Source: Acidobacteriota bacterium
GTDB taxonomy: Bacteria; Actinomycetota; Actinomycetes; Actinomycetales; Microbacteriaceae
NCBI GenBank assembly: GCA_019352055.1
Contig: JABBOB010000004.1
Span: 36,212-100,211, forward strand
DNA: 64,000 nucleotides
Reading direction: 5' to 3'
Both the position numbers and the translations under genes were made by a program. The notes under the pieces were generated by a model. It was not told the origin of the DNA and ran no database searches. It was given only the letters and a program-made list of their open reading frames with translations. Positions within the stretch are counted from its first letter, which is position 1. Each line of letters opens with the position of its first letter. Shown piece after piece: positions 9,105-20,165 of the stretch.

Positions 9105-11414
9105 ATGCCGCAGCTGGTCCAGCCCCATCCGGTCGAGCCCTCCTCGGCGCTGCTCGAGGGGCTGAACCCCCGTCAGCGGGAAGCGGTGCTGTACCGCGGT
9201 CCCGCACTGCTCATCGTGGCCGGTGCCGGATCCGGCAAGACGAGCGTGCTGACCCGGCGCATCGCCTCCCTGCTCGAGACCCGGGAGGCCTGGCCGAGCC
9301 AGATCCTCGCGATCACCTTCACGAACAAGGCCGCCGGCGAGATGCGCGAGCGCGTGCGCGGCATCGTGGGACATGCCTCGGACGGCATGTGGATCTCGAC
9401 CTTCCACTCCGCGTGCGTGCGCATCCTCCGGCGGGAGGCCGAGGTGTTCGGGTACGCGTCCGGGTTCACGATCTACGACTCCGGCGACTCCCGGGCGTTG
9501 CTCAAACGGCTGGTGAAGCAGTACGAGGCGGACGTGATGGGGCTCTCGGTCGCCAACGTCGCCGCCCGGATCTCCAAGCTGAAGAACGAGCTCGTCGACG
9601 CCGAGACCTTCTCCCGCCAGGTGAACCCGAGCGACCCGAAGGACGCGCTCTTCCTCACGATCTTCCGCGAGTACTCGCGCGCCCTGCAGTCGGCGAACGC
9701 CTTCGACTTCGACGACCTGATCGCGCAGACCGTCTACCTGTTCCGCGCGTTCCCGCATGTCGCGGAGCCGTACCGGCGCCGGTTCCGGCACATCCTCGTG
9801 GACGAGTACCAGGACACGAACCACGCGCAGTACGCGCTCATCCGCGAGCTGACCAAGCCCGTCGCCGAGTTGCCGGGCGCCTCGCTCACCGTCGTGGGCG
9901 ACTCCGACCAGTCGATCTACGCGTTCCGCGGCGCCGACATCCGCAACATCGTCGAGTTCGAGCAGGACTACCGCGACGCCACGGTCGTGCTGCTCGAGCA
10001 GAACTACCGCTCGACCCAGACCATCCTCGACGCGGCGAACGCCGTGATCGCGAACAACTTCGACCGGGTGGCGAAGAACCTCTTCACCGACACGGGCGCC
10101 GGCGCGAAGATCGTCGGGTTCACGGGGTACTCCGGCCACGACGAGGCCCAGTTCGTCGCCGACGAGATCGAGCGGCTGCACCGCGACGGCCTCGACTACC
10201 GCGAGGTCGCGGTGTTCTACCGGACCAACGCGCAGACGCGAGCGCTGGAGGAGATCCTCATCCGGTCGGCTGTGCCGTACCGGATCCTCGGGGGCACCAA
10301 GTTCTACGAACGCGCCGAGATCAAGGATGCGATGGCGTACCTGATCGCGGTCGCCAACCCGGCCGACGCACTCGCGATGCGGCGCATCCTGAACAGCCCC
10401 AAGCGGGGCATCGGGCAGGTCACGGAGACCCAGCTCGCGGGATACGCGGAGCGGAACGGCATCACCTTCCGTGAGGCGCTGCGGCACGCGGGCGAGCAGG
10501 GCTTCGGGCCGAAGGTCGCGAAGGCCATCACCGGGCTGTCGGACCTGCTCGACGAGGCGACCGCGATGACCGCGCCGCCGTCGCCCGACGCCGCCCCGAT
10601 CCCGGTGTTCGACGTGCTGGCGCTGCTGATGCAGAAGAGCGGCTACGTGGACGCGCTGCGAGCGAGCCGCGATCCCCAGGACGAGGCACGGCTCGAGAAC
10701 ATCGAGGAGCTCCTGGCGGTCACGAAGGAGTTCCAGAAGAACGACCCCGACGGGCTGCTCATCGACTTCCTCACCGAGACCGCCCTGGTCGCCGCGGCCG
10801 ACGAGCTCGACGACTCGTCGGGCACGGTGTCGCTCATGACGCTGCACACGGCGAAGGGCTTGGAGTTCCGGGCCGTCTTCCTCACCGGCATCGAGGAGGA
10901 CCTGCTGCCGCACCGGATGAGCGCGAACGAGCCCGGCGGCCCCTCGGAGGAGCGGCGGCTGTTCTACGTCGGCATCACCCGCGCGAAGGAGCGCCTCTAC
11001 CTGTCGCTCGCGATGACCAGGAACAGCTACGGCGAGACGAGCGTCTCCGCGCCGAGCCGGTTCCTCGCCGAGATCCCCGCCGAGCTCATCGAGTGGCGGC
11101 AGTCGCCCGGCATGACCGGCCCGGGCGCGGGCGGCCGAGTGGCCGGGAGCCTGTCCTGGAGCGGGGGCGCCGCAGGCGCGGCGCCCGGCCAGGCGAAGCC
11201 GAAGACCGAGTGGCCGAACCGGGTCACGGGCAAGGTGCGCGACAACGGGGAGCTCGAGCTCGCGCCGGGCGACCGGATCCGGCACGACGACTTCGGCGAG
11301 GGCCGCGTGCAGGCGATCACCGGGTCCGCGGCGAAGCGGATCGCGGAGGTCCAATTCGACACGGCGGGCCGGAAGCGGTTGCTCGTCAAGGTCGCACCCA
11401 TCGTCAAGCTGTGA
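9105..11414 (+). CDS. pcrA: ATP-dependent DNA helicase UvrD/PcrA
   Basis: GLNPRQREAVLYRGPALLIVAGAGSGKTSVLTRRIA...DEYQDTNHAQY...GDSDQSIYAFRGAD. Confidence 0.96.
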   Translation: MPQLVQPHPVEPSSALLEGLNPRQREAVLYRGPALLIVAGAGSGKTSVLTRRIASLLETREAWPSQILAITFTNKAAGEMRERVRGIVGHASDGMWISTFHSACVRILRREAEVFGYASGFTIYDSGDSRALLKRLVKQYEADVMGLSVANVAARISKLKNELVDAETFSRQVNPSDPKDALFLTIFREYSRALQSANAFDFDDLIAQTVYLFRAFPHVAEPYRRRFRHILVDEYQDTNHAQYALIRELTKPVAELPGASLTVVGDSDQSIYAFRGADIRNIVEFEQDYRDATVVLLEQNYRSTQTILDAANAVIANNFDRVAKNLFTDTGAGAKIVGFTGYSGHDEAQFVADEIERLHRDGLDYREVAVFYRTNAQTRALEEILIRSAVPYRILGGTKFYERAEIKDAMAYLIAVANPADALAMRRILNSPKRGIGQVTETQLAGYAERNGITFREALRHAGEQGFGPKVAKAITGLSDLLDEATAMTAPPSPDAAPIPVFDVLALLMQKSGYVDALRASRDPQDEARLENIEELLAVTKEFQKNDPDGLLIDFLTETALVAAADELDDSSGTVSLMTLHTAKGLEFRAVFLTGIEEDLLPHRMSANEPGGPSEERRLFYVGITRAKERLYLSLAMTRNSYGETSVSAPSRFLAEIPAELIEWRQSPGMTGPGAGGRVAGSLSWSGGAAGAAPGQAKPKTEWPNRVTGKVRDNGELELAPGDRIRHDDFGEGRVQAITGSAAKRIAEVQFDTAGRKRLLVKVAPIVKL

Positions 11415-11833
11415 CCGTGCGCGTGCGGCCGTTCGCGGACGGCGACGAGGACGCGGTGGTCGCGCTGTGGCATGCGGCCGGGCTGACCCGGCCGTGGAAC
11501 GATCCGCACCGGGACATCGCCAGGAAGAAGCTCGTGCAGCGCGAGCTGTTCCTCGTCGCGGAGGAGGACGGCGGGGTGGTGGGCACCGCGATGGCCGGCT
11601 ACGACGGGCATCGCGGATGGGTCTACTACCTGGCGGTCACGCCCGACCGGCAGGGGCGGGGGCTCGGGCGCACCTTGCTCATGGAAGCGGAGACGCAGCT
11701 GCTCGCGCTCGGCTGCCCCAAGGTCAACGTCCAGATCCGGTCCGGGAACGAGGCCGTCGCCAGGTTCTACGAGCGTGCGGGCTACACGCCGGACGGCGCG
11801 ACGGGGCTCGGCAAGCGGGTGATCCCGGACTGA
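11411..11833 (+). CDS. GNAT acetyltransferase (YpeA-like)
   Basis: MTVRVRPFADGDEDAVVALWHAAGLTRPWNDPHRDIARK...YYLAVTPDRQGRGLGRTLL; GTGA overlap with pcrA stop. Confidence 0.9.
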   Translation: MTVRVRPFADGDEDAVVALWHAAGLTRPWNDPHRDIARKKLVQRELFLVAEEDGGVVGTAMAGYDGHRGWVYYLAVTPDRQGRGLGRTLLMEAETQLLALGCPKVNVQIRSGNEAVARFYERAGYTPDGATGLGKRVIPD

Positions 11834-11868
11834 CCCCGACCGGACCGGCGGAGGTGTTCAGGTCCTGA

Positions 11869-12363
11869 TCAGGATGTGGCGGGCCGCAGGACGCGCGACG
11901 GTGGAGCGGCGGGCGCGGGCGCCGGGGTCTCGGTGGGCGCCACCGCCTCGGCGGCGGTGCGCTCCAGCGCCTCCCGCTCGGCGGCCGACAGGTGCTCGAG
12001 GAGGAGGGATCGCACCGCCGCGACATGAGCGTTGTCGGCGAGCTCGAACTTCTGCACGCCCATGCGGGTCACGGCGACGGCGTGCACCCGCCCGGACTTC
12101 TGCCGGTCGATCAGCTCGCGGTGCTGCATGCGCGTCAGCTGGTGGGAGAGCCTGCTCTTGTCCCAGCCGAGCATGGCGGCGAGCTCGTTCTGCCGCAGCT
12201 GGCGGCCGGGCGCCCCGACAAGGCAGCGCAGCACGTCGAACTCGGCGGACGACAGGTCGGCCGCCGATCGGATCTGGTGCTCGACCACGCCGGTGGCGAG
12301 GTCGGACAGGCGCTGGATCAGGCTCCACGTCGACGCCTCACCGCTCGTCAGCTTCCCAGCCAT
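11869..12363 (-). CDS. MarR-family transcriptional regulator
   Basis: LRCLVGAPGRQLRQNELAAMLGWDKSRLSHQLTRMQHRELI; leaderless ATG. Confidence 0.88.
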   Translation of the reverse strand: MAGKLTSGEASTWSLIQRLSDLATGVVEHQIRSAADLSSAEFDVLRCLVGAPGRQLRQNELAAMLGWDKSRLSHQLTRMQHRELIDRQKSGRVHAVAVTRMGVQKFELADNAHVAAVRSLLLEHLSAAEREALERTAAEAVAPTETPAPAPAAPPSRVLRPATS

Positions 12364-12376
12364 GAACGCACCGTAT

Positions 12377-12387
12377 CCCTGTCAGGG
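12377..12387. promoter_or_regulatory. palindrome CCCTGTCAGGG in the -35/-10 spacer of the MarR gene (candidate autoregulatory operator)
   Basis: Odd palindrome immediately upstream of TACGGT (12370-12375 complement). Confidence 0.4.
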
Positions 12388-12486
12388 TTGACGTGGCAAC
12401 GAGTCGTCGCCAGCGCCCCCGGGAAGCGCCGAGCGCGCGGCCGCTAGGGTTGCACGGTTCTTCAGAGAAGGAGTCGTGGGCGTCGG

Positions 12487-13653
12487 ATGGACCTCTTCGA
12501 GTACCAGGCACGTGACCTGTTCGAGCAGCACGGAGTACCGGTCCTCGCCGGCATCGTCGCGGACACCCCTGAGCAGGCGCGCGCTGCGGCTGAGCAGCTG
12601 GGCGGTGTGACGGTCGTCAAGGCGCAGGTCAAGGTCGGTGGCCGCGGCAAGGCCGGCGGGGTGAAGGTCGCCAGGACACCCGAGGACGCGGAGGCCGCGG
12701 CCCGGGCGATCCTCGGCATGGACATCAAGGGGCACACCGTGCACCGCGTGATGGTCGCCGCGGGCGCGGACATCAAGGAGGAGTACTACTTCTCCGTCCT
12801 GCTCGACCGCGCGAACCGCTCCTACCTCTCCCTCGCCTCCTTCGAGGGCGGCATGGAGATCGAAGAGCTCGCGGTCACACGCCCCGAGGCGCTGGCGCGC
12901 ATCGAGGTCGATCCCGGCGAGGGCGTGACGCTCGAGAAGGCCAGAGCGATCGCGGTCGCCGCGAAGTTCCCGGCGGAGCTGGTCGACAAGGTCGCCCCGG
13001 TGTTCGTGCAGCTCTACGAGGTGTACGCCGCCGAGGACGCGACGCTCGTCGAGGTCAACCCGCTGGTCCTCACCGGCGGCGGCGACATCGTGGCGCTCGA
13101 CGGCAAGGTGTCGCTCGACGAGAACGCCGACTTCCGCCACCCGGCGCACGCCGAGCTGGAGGACAAGGCCTCCGCCGACCCGCTGGAGGCGAAGGCCAAG
13201 GCCTCGCACCTCAACTACGTGAAGCTGGACGGCGAGGTGGGCGTCATCGGCAACGGGGCGGGCCTCGTGATGTCGACGCTCGACGTCGTCGCGTACGCGG
13301 GGGAGGCGCACGGCGGAGTGAAGCCGGCGAACTTCCTCGACATCGGCGGCGGGGCGTCCGCCTCCGTCATGGCGGCCGGGCTCGACGTCATCCTCGGCGA
13401 CCCGCAGGTGAAGAGCGTGTTCGTGAACGTCTTCGGCGGCATCACCGCGTGCGACGCGGTCGCGAACGGCATCGTCCAGGCGCTGGAGATCCTCGGCGAC
13501 TCCGCGTCGAAGCCGCTGGTCGTGCGCCTCGACGGCAACAACGTGGAGGAGGGGCGGCGCATCCTCGCGGAGGCGAACCACCCGCTCGTCACGCTCGCGC
13601 TCACGATGGACGACGGCGCCGACAAGGCCGCCGAGCTGGCCGCCGCGAACTAA
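12487..13653 (+). CDS. sucC: succinyl-CoA synthetase beta subunit
   Basis: [22 protein letters not shown]...; -10 TAGGGT at 12445. Confidence 0.97.
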   Translation: MDLFEYQARDLFEQHGVPVLAGIVADTPEQARAAAEQLGGVTVVKAQVKVGGRGKAGGVKVARTPEDAEAAARAILGMDIKGHTVHRVMVAAGADIKEEYYFSVLLDRANRSYLSLASFEGGMEIEELAVTRPEALARIEVDPGEGVTLEKARAIAVAAKFPAELVDKVAPVFVQLYEVYAAEDATLVEVNPLVLTGGGDIVALDGKVSLDENADFRHPAHAELEDKASADPLEAKAKASHLNYVKLDGEVGVIGNGAGLVMSTLDVVAYAGEAHGGVKPANFLDIGGGASASVMAAGLDVILGDPQVKSVFVNVFGGITACDAVANGIVQALEILGDSASKPLVVRLDGNNVEEGRRILAEANHPLVTLALTMDDGADKAAELAAAN

Positions 13654-13665
13654 GGGAATCCCGAC

Positions 13666-14550
13666 ATGTCGATCTTCTTGAACAAGGACTCCAGGGTCAT
13701 CGTCCAGGGCATCACCGGTGGCGAGGGCACGAAGCACACGGCGCTGATGCTGAAGGCGGGGACCCAGGTCGTCGGCGGTGTCAACGCGCGCAAGGCCGGC
13801 ACGTCCGTCACCCATGGCGACGTCACCCTCCCCGTGTTCGGCACGGTGCGGGAGGCCATCGCCGAGACGGGGGCCGACGTCTCCATCGCGTTCGTCCCTC
13901 CCGCCTTCGCGAAGGACGCGATGATCGAGGCGATCGACGCCGGGATCCCGCTGCTCGTGGTGATCACCGAGGGCATCCCGGTCCAGGACGCCGCGGAGGC
14001 CTGGGCGCATGCGAAGGCGACCGGCGGCCGGACGCGCATCATCGGCCCGAACTGCCCCGGCATCATCACCCCGGGGGAGGCGCTCGTCGGCATCACCCCG
14101 GCCACGATCACGGGCAAGGGCCCGATCGGGCTCGTCTCCAAGTCCGGCACCCTGACCTACCAGATGATGTACGAGCTGCGGGACCTCGGCTTCTCCACCG
14201 CGATCGGCATCGGGGGCGACCCGATCATCGGCACGACGCACATCGACGCGCTCGCGGCGTTCGAGGCCGACCCGGAGACGAAGGCGATCGTGATGATCGG
14301 CGAGATCGGCGGCGACGCCGAGGAGCGGGCCGCCGATTTCATCAGGGCGCACGTCACGAAGCCGGTCGTCGGCTACGTCGCCGGCTTCACCGCCCCCGAA
14401 GGCAAGACGATGGGTCACGCCGGCGCGATCGTGTCCGGCTCCGCCGGTACCGCGCAGGCGAAGAAGGAGGCGCTCGAGGCCGCGGGCGTCAAGGTCGGCA
14501 AGACCCCGTCCGAGACCGCCGACCTGATGCGGGCCGTCCTCAGCGCCTGA
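13666..14550 (+). CDS. sucD: succinyl-CoA synthetase alpha subunit
   Basis: [45 protein letters not shown]...GHAGAIVSG. Confidence 0.97.
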   Translation: MSIFLNKDSRVIVQGITGGEGTKHTALMLKAGTQVVGGVNARKAGTSVTHGDVTLPVFGTVREAIAETGADVSIAFVPPAFAKDAMIEAIDAGIPLLVVITEGIPVQDAAEAWAHAKATGGRTRIIGPNCPGIITPGEALVGITPATITGKGPIGLVSKSGTLTYQMMYELRDLGFSTAIGIGGDPIIGTTHIDALAAFEADPETKAIVMIGEIGGDAEERAADFIRAHVTKPVVGYVAGFTAPEGKTMGHAGAIVSGSAGTAQAKKEALEAAGVKVGKTPSETADLMRAVLSA

Positions 14551-14560
14551 GCTCCGACCT

Positions 14561-14601
14561 CCTGGGCTTCCGAGGCCGCGGAGCAGGCCCGGAAGCCCAG
14601 G
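14561..14601 (+). terminator. hairpin terminator-like structure after sucCD
   Basis: CCTGGGCTTCCG (14561-14572) / CGGAAGCCCAGG (14590-14601), 12-bp perfect stem. Confidence 0.65.
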
Positions 14602-14673
14602 AAGATGGAACACCCCGGACCGCCTCCGTGCTCGGGCAGCGCGATTTCGTAGCCTCGGGGGATCAGCTCCTCC

Positions 14674-15834
14674 TTGCTCGACGCACCCGACGTCGCCCCA
14701 GCGAAGCCGACGCGGCAGCGACCGCGCCGGCTCGCTGCCGTGGTCGTGGGCGCGGTCGACGGCGTCCTCGGTGTCGCGCTCCCGTTCGCCGTGCTCGCTG
14801 CGCTCGCCGTCCTGGCGTGGGCGGCGCTCGCCAGGCCCGACGCCTGGCCGCCCGCCGTGTCCTCAGCCGCCGACGCCTGGTTCATCGGTCACGGTGTCGG
14901 CGTTCGGTTCACGGTCCAGGGGGCCTCGTTCACGGTGACGACGGCCGCGCTCGGGCCGGCCCTGATCACCGCGCTGTGCGCCCTGCGCGCCGGCCGACGG
15001 GCCGCCGCCACCCGGGCCCCGGCGGCGGCGTGGGTCGCGCAGCTCGTGGCGACCGCGGCCGCGGCCGCGGTGCTGCTGCACCTCGGCACGTCGTCGGCGG
15101 CCGTGCCGGTCGCCTGGCAGGCGATCCTGCTGCCCGTCGTCGTCGTCGGGTTCGCGTCGCTCGTCGGCCTGCGCGCCGCGAGGCCGGGCGCGCCGCCGCT
15201 GCCGGACGGGATCCGCGCGGGCCTGATCGCGGTGCTGCTGGTGCTCGCCGCGGCCGCCCTCGCGCTGACCGTGCTGCTCTTCGCCCGGTTCGCGGACATC
15301 GTCGCTCTGGACGAGGCGCTCGACGCGGGCCCCGTCGGCGGCCTGGTCCTCACCTGCATGCAGATCCTCGCGGTGCCGACCCTCGTGGTCTGGGCGGCCT
15401 CCTGGCTCCTCGGTGCCGGGGTCGGGCTCGGCACAGGATCCGTGACCGGGCCGTTCGTCGGTCAGGCCGGCCCGCTGCCCGCACTGCCGGTGCTCGGCGC
15501 CGTCCCGGTGGATCCGCCGGTATGGGCGGCCGCGGTGCTGCTCGTCCCCGTGCTGGCGGGATTCTTCGCCGCGGTGCTCGTCCGACGCGGGGGAGCGAGA
15601 ACCGGGGCCGTGCAGCTCGGGCTGATCGCCGGCCTGGCGGCAGCGGTCGTCCTCGGCGGCCTGGCCGCCGCGTCGGCGGGCTCGGCCGGACCCGGGCGGT
15701 TCGTCGCCGTCGGGCCGGACGCGCTGCTCGTCGCGGGGCTCGCCGCGGGCCTCGTCGGCCTGCCCGCCCTGGTCGGCGCGGCCGTCGTCCGCCCTCGCGT
15801 CCGTCCGGCGGAGCCGATCGACGCCTCCCAGTAG
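14674..15834 (+). CDS. DUF6350 family multi-pass membrane protein
   Basis: Multi-TM protein located between sucCD and purNH, as in many actinobacteria; TTG start uncertain. Confidence 0.75.
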   Translation: MLDAPDVAPAKPTRQRPRRLAAVVVGAVDGVLGVALPFAVLAALAVLAWAALARPDAWPPAVSSAADAWFIGHGVGVRFTVQGASFTVTTAALGPALITALCALRAGRRAAATRAPAAAWVAQLVATAAAAAVLLHLGTSSAAVPVAWQAILLPVVVVGFASLVGLRAARPGAPPLPDGIRAGLIAVLLVLAAAALALTVLLFARFADIVALDEALDAGPVGGLVLTCMQILAVPTLVVWAASWLLGAGVGLGTGSVTGPFVGQAGPLPALPVLGAVPVDPPVWAAAVLLVPVLAGFFAAVLVRRGGARTGAVQLGLIAGLAAAVVLGGLAAASAGSAGPGRFVAVGPDALLVAGLAAGLVGLPALVGAAVVRPRVRPAEPIDASQ

Positions 15835-15843
15835 GCTCGTTCC

Positions 15844-16431
15844 GTGCTCCGGCTCGTCGTGCTGATCTCCGGCGGCGGAAGCAACCTCCGCGCGCTGCTG
15901 GAGCGCTGCGACGAACCGGGCTTCCCGGCGCACGTCGTCGCCGTGGGCGCGGACCGCGAGGCGGACGGGTTCTCCCACGCGGACGAGTTCGGCGTCCCGT
16001 CGTTCCTCGTGCCCTTCCGGCACTTCGAGACCCGCGAGGCCTGGGGCGACGCGATGCTCGAGGCGATCCGCGTCTGGACGCCCGACCTCGTGGTGCTCTC
16101 GGGGTTCATGCGGCTGTTCCCGGCGCGGGTGGTCGACGCCCTCGCGCCGGCCCTCATCAACACGCACCCCGCGTACCTGCCCGAGTTCCCCGGCGCGCAC
16201 GGTGTCCGCGACGCACTGGCCGCCGGCGTGACCGAGACCGGAGCGAGCGTCATCGTCGTCGACCACGGCACCGACAGCGGCCCGATCCTGGCCAGGGAGC
16301 GGGTGCCGGTGCTGCCGGGGGACACCGAGGCCGCGCTGCACGACCGCATCAAACCCGTCGAGCGCCGGCTGCTCGCCGACGTCATCGTGCGTCTCGCGGA
16401 GGGACGGATCGACCTGGAGGCAACCTCGTGA
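15844..16431 (+). CDS. purN: phosphoribosylglycinamide formyltransferase
   Basis: [39 protein letters not shown]...[21 protein letters not shown]. Confidence 0.96.
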   Translation: MLRLVVLISGGGSNLRALLERCDEPGFPAHVVAVGADREADGFSHADEFGVPSFLVPFRHFETREAWGDAMLEAIRVWTPDLVVLSGFMRLFPARVVDALAPALINTHPAYLPEFPGAHGVRDALAAGVTETGASVIVVDHGTDSGPILARERVPVLPGDTEAALHDRIKPVERRLLADVIVRLAEGRIDLEATS

Positions 16432-18005
16432 TCATCGCCAGAACCGTCGAGCCGGGCTCAGCGGACGTCGTCCCCGTGCGCCGGGCGCTGCTCTCCGTCA
16501 GCGACAAGCACGGGCTGGTCGAGCTCGCCTCGGAGCTCGTCGCCGCCGGCGTGGAGCTCGTGTCGACGGGATCGACCGCGGCCACGATCCGGGACGCCGG
16601 CCTGCCCGTCACCGAGGTCTCGCAGGTCACCGGCTTCCCCGAGTCGCTCGACGGTCGGGTGAAGACCCTGCACCCCTCGGTGCACGGGGGCCTGCTCGCC
16701 GACCTGCGACGTGAGCAGCACGCAGCGCAGCTCACCGAGCTGGGCATCGCCCCGTTCGAGCTGGTCGTGTCGAGCCTGTACCCGTTCGAGCAGACGGTCG
16801 CCTCGGGAGCGGACGACGAGCAGATCGTCGAGCAGATCGACATCGGCGGGCCGGCGATGGTCCGCGCGGCGGCGAAGAACTTCGCGAACGTCGCCGTCGT
16901 GACGGGTGCGGACGCCTACCCCGTGGTCCTGGAGGCGATCGCCGCGGGCGGGATCGGGCTCGAGCTGCGCCGACGTCTCGCGAGCCAGGCGTTCGAGCGG
17001 ATCGCCGCGTACGACCGTGCGATCGCCGACTGGTTCGCCGACGGCGCCGACACCTCCGTGCGCTCGGGCGACTACCGCTTCATCGAGACGCCGCTCCGGT
17101 ACGGAGAGAACGCGCACCAGGCGGCCGCGCTCTGGCGGGACCCGGCCGGGCACGGGCTGGCTCAGGCGAGGCAGCTGAACGGCAAGGAGCTCAGCTACAA
17201 CAACCTGGTCGACGCCGATGCGGCGATCCGTGCGGCGCTCGACTTCGACGAACCCGCGGTGGCGGTGATGAAGCACGCGAACCCGTGCGGCGTCGCGGTG
17301 GCGCCGGCCCATGCCGTCGATCCCATCGCCGCCGCCCACCGCCTCGCGAACGACTGCGATCCCGTGTCGGCGTTCGGCGGTGTGATCGCGGCCAACCGAA
17401 CGGTCACGCTGGGCATGGCGGAGGCCGTCGCCGGCATCTTCACCGAGGTGATCGTCGCACCGGACTACGAACCCGAGGCCGTCGTCGTGCTGAAGCAGCG
17501 GAAGAGCCTCCGGATCCTCGAGCTGCCGGACGGCTTCGTGCGGCCCGAGCGGGAGTTCAAGCAGGTCTCCGGCGGTGTGCTGGTGCAGGTGCCGGACCGC
17601 TACCACGAGGTCGATCCGGCCACCTGGACCCTCGCCGCAGGCCCGGCGGCGGACGAGGCCACCCTCGCCGACCTGGCGTTCGCCTGGCGCGCGGTGCGGT
17701 CGGTGAAGTCGAACGCGATCCTGCTCGCCTCCGGCGGCGCCTCGGTCGGGATCGGCATGGGGCAGGTGAACCGGGTCGACTCGTGCCACCTGGCGGTCAC
17801 GCGTGCGGGGGAGCGGGCAGCCGGATCGGTCGCCGCCTCCGATGCGTTCTTCCCGTTCGCGGACGGGGCGGAGGTGCTCCTCGCGGCGGGCGTGAAGGCG
17901 ATCGTGCAACCCGGCGGCTCCATCCGGGACCGCGAGGTCGTCGCCGCCGCGGACGCGGCGGGCGTGACCATGTACTTCACGGGTGAGCGCCACTTCTTCC
18001 ACTGA
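16428..18005 (+). CDS. purH: bifunctional AICAR transformylase / IMP cyclohydrolase
   Basis: [37 protein letters not shown]...[12 protein letters not shown] overlap with purN; true N-terminus inside the 13449-18005 ORF. Confidence 0.96.
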   Translation: MIIARTVEPGSADVVPVRRALLSVSDKHGLVELASELVAAGVELVSTGSTAATIRDAGLPVTEVSQVTGFPESLDGRVKTLHPSVHGGLLADLRREQHAAQLTELGIAPFELVVSSLYPFEQTVASGADDEQIVEQIDIGGPAMVRAAAKNFANVAVVTGADAYPVVLEAIAAGGIGLELRRRLASQAFERIAAYDRAIADWFADGADTSVRSGDYRFIETPLRYGENAHQAAALWRDPAGHGLAQARQLNGKELSYNNLVDADAAIRAALDFDEPAVAVMKHANPCGVAVAPAHAVDPIAAAHRLANDCDPVSAFGGVIAANRTVTLGMAEAVAGIFTEVIVAPDYEPEAVVVLKQRKSLRILELPDGFVRPEREFKQVSGGVLVQVPDRYHEVDPATWTLAAGPAADEATLADLAFAWRAVRSVKSNAILLASGGASVGIGMGQVNRVDSCHLAVTRAGERAAGSVAASDAFFPFADGAEVLLAAGVKAIVQPGGSIRDREVVAAADAAGVTMYFTGERHFFH

Positions 18006-18097
18006 CGCCTCACGGATCGGGCTCGTCCAGGCAGGCCGCCGTATCCGGATGAGGTGTCTCCGACGTGCTCGGGATCGGGCCTGATCCGTGAAAAGTG

Positions 18098-18126
18098 TTG
18101 TGCGGATGCCATGCATTCCTTAAGCT
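18098..18126 (+). promoter_or_regulatory. promoter for ABC exporter operon (TTGTGC-N17-TAAGCT)
   Basis: -35 at 18098-18103, -10 at 18121-18126; implies a leader of about 245 nt. Confidence 0.55.
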
Positions 18127-18231
18127 GGAGGGCTGCCGTGGCGAGGTCCGCACCCGATCCGGGATGAGGAGGCCACGGCGGTCGACCGCACGACGCCCCC
18201 GCCGCCGGCCGCTGAGGGGCAGGAGGCCGAC

Positions 18232-18288
18232 ATGTCCGCGAACACCGCTGTGCTCGTCGTCGCCCCCGCATCGCGCGAGCGCGACTAG
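18232..18288 (+). CDS. short leader ORF (18 aa, [18 protein letters not shown]) upstream of ABC exporter genes
   Basis: ATG preceded by GCAGGAGGCCGAC (SD), TAG stop at 18286-18288; below ORF-track length cutoff. Confidence 0.5.
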   Translation: MSANTAVLVVAPASRERD

Positions 18289-18380
18289 GCCGCCGCCTCC
18301 CGTCCGGCGCCGACGAAGGCGCTCCCGACGTCTCCGCGATCCGCCGCGCCACCGCACGGGGTCCGCGGGAAGGAACACGC

Positions 18381-20165
18381 ATGACCGCCGCCAGCAAGCA
18401 GCCCACGACCTTCCAGGCGCTGCGCCGTCTCGACCCCTTCGTCAGGCCGGTGCGCAGGAGCATCGTCATCGCCATGGCGATGGCGCTCGCCGCCTCCCTC
18501 GTCTCCCTCGCCGTGCCGCAGGTGCTCCAGCGCATCGTCGACGGCCCGCTCGCGTCGAAGGACGCCGCCCAGATCCCCGGCGCCGTCGCGATCATCGCCG
18601 TGCTCGGCGTCATCGAGGCTGCGCTCTACTTCGCCCGCCGCCTGTTCATCGTCGGACCGGCGACCGGCGTCGAGGCGAGCATGCGCCGCGCGCTCTACGC
18701 CAAGCTGCAGGACCTCCCGGTCGCGTTCCACGACCGCTGGCCGAGCGGACAGCTGCTGTCCCGCTCGATGAGCGACCTCAGCCTGATCCGCCGGTTCATC
18801 GCGTTCGGCTTCATCTACCTCATCGTGAACGTCATCACCATCGCGGTGGGGTTCGTCGTGCTGCTGCTGATGAGCCCGCTGCTCGCGGTCGTCTTCGTCG
18901 CGTGCTCCGTGCCGCTGTGGATCAACGGGTTCCGGTTCGAGCGGCGCTACCACGTGGTCGCGCGCCGCAGCCAGGACCAGCAGGGCGACCTCGCGACGCT
19001 CGTCGAGGAGTCGGTGCACGGCATCCGCGTGCTCAAGGCGTTCGGGCGCGGCCGGACCAAGCTGCAGGGCTTCCTCCAGCGGGCGGAGGAGCTGCGCGGC
19101 ACCGAGATCGAGAAGGCGCAGGCGGTCGCGCAGATCTGGCTGTGGCTCCTGCTCGTACCGGACGTCGCATTCGCGCTCTGCCTCCTCGTCGGCGTGTGGC
19201 AGGCGAGCATCGGCGCGCTGACCGTCGGGCAGCTCGTGGCGTTCTTCGCCACGGCGACCGTGCTGCGGTTCCCGCTGGAGTCGATCGGCTTCCTGCTGTC
19301 GATGCTCTTCGACACGCGCACGGCGACGGACCGCCTCTACGAGGTGTTCGACGAGGAGAACGCCATCACCGACCCGGAACGCCCCGCGCACATCACGGAG
19401 GCACGCGGTCGGCTCGAGTTCCAGGACGTGCACTTCGGCTACCCGGACGCCCCCGCGTCGGCGCCCGATCTGCTCGACGGCGTCGACCTCGTGATCGAAC
19501 CGGGGGAGACCATGGCGCTGGTCGGGCTCACCGGCTCCGGCAAGACCACCATGGTGGAGGTCGCCGGGCGCCTGTACGACGTCACCGGTGGTCGCATCGT
19601 GCTCGACGGGGTCGACATCCGCGACCTCACCAGGGCCGAGCTGCGGACCCACGTCGCGATGGCGTTCGAGGACGCGACCCTGTTCTCTGCGACCGTGCGC
19701 GACAACGTGCTGCTGGGCCGCCCGGAGGCGGGCGACGACGTGCTGCAGGAGGCGCTCGAGATCGCGCAGGCGCAGTTCGTCCACGACCTGCCCGAGGGAC
19801 TCGACACCACGATCGGGGAGGAGGGCCTCAGCCTCTCCGGCGGCCAGCGCCAGCGGCTGGCGCTCGCCCGCGCGGTCGCGGCGAACCCGGCCGTGCTCGT
19901 GCTCGACGATCCCCTGTCCGCGCTCGACGTCGACACCGAGGCGCTCGTCGAGGCCGCCCTGCGCCAGGTGCTGACCCGCACGACCGCGCTGATCGTGGCG
20001 CACCGTCCCTCCACCGTGCAGCTGGCCGACCGGGTCGCGCTGCTCGAGCAGGGCCGCATCCTCGCGGTCGGCACGCACAGCGAGCTGCTCGCGACCAGCG
20101 AGCGGTACCGGTTCGTCATCTCGTCCCTGGAGGACGAGGACACCTACGAGGAGGTGGACGCATGA
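18381..20165 (+). CDS. ABC transporter ATP-binding/permease protein (half exporter 1)
   Basis: TM domain plus Walker [26 protein letters not shown]. Confidence 0.95.
   Translation: MTAASKQPTTFQALRRLDPFVRPVRRSIVIAMAMALAASLVSLAVPQVLQRIVDGPLASKDAAQIPGAVAIIAVLGVIEAALYFARRLFIVGPATGVEASMRRALYAKLQDLPVAFHDRWPSGQLLSRSMSDLSLIRRFIAFGFIYLIVNVITIAVGFVVLLLMSPLLAVVFVACSVPLWINGFRFERRYHVVARRSQDQQGDLATLVEESVHGIRVLKAFGRGRTKLQGFLQRAEELRGTEIEKAQAVAQIWLWLLLVPDVAFALCLLVGVWQASIGALTVGQLVAFFATATVLRFPLESIGFLLSMLFDTRTATDRLYEVFDEENAITDPERPAHITEARGRLEFQDVHFGYPDAPASAPDLLDGVDLVIEPGETMALVGLTGSGKTTMVEVAGRLYDVTGGRIVLDGVDIRDLTRAELRTHVAMAFEDATLFSATVRDNVLLGRPEAGDDVLQEALEIAQAQFVHDLPEGLDTTIGEEGLSLSGGQRQRLALARAVAANPAVLVLDDPLSALDVDTEALVEAALRQVLTRTTALIVAHRPSTVQLADRVALLEQGRILAVGTHSELLATSERYRFVISSLEDEDTYEEVDA

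Noticed and set aside
8832-11354. 840-aa antisense ORF opposite pcrA
   Set aside because: Antisense mirror frame; Asp/Arg/Val/His-rich low complexity, no domain, while the plus strand encodes a clear helicase.
12382-14613. 743-aa antisense ORF opposite sucCD
   Set aside because: Mirror-frame artefact; sucC and sucD on the plus strand are unambiguous.
13449-18005. 1518-aa plus-strand ORF
   Set aside because: Only its C-terminal part (from 16428) is real PurH. Upstream is a shadow frame over sucC/sucD/DUF6350/purN with Arg/Gly-rich low-complexity translation typical of high-GC artefacts.
18095-20161. N-terminal extension of the 18095-21973 ORF
   Set aside because: Shadow frame over the first ABC half-transporter; the genuine second half starts at ATG 20162.
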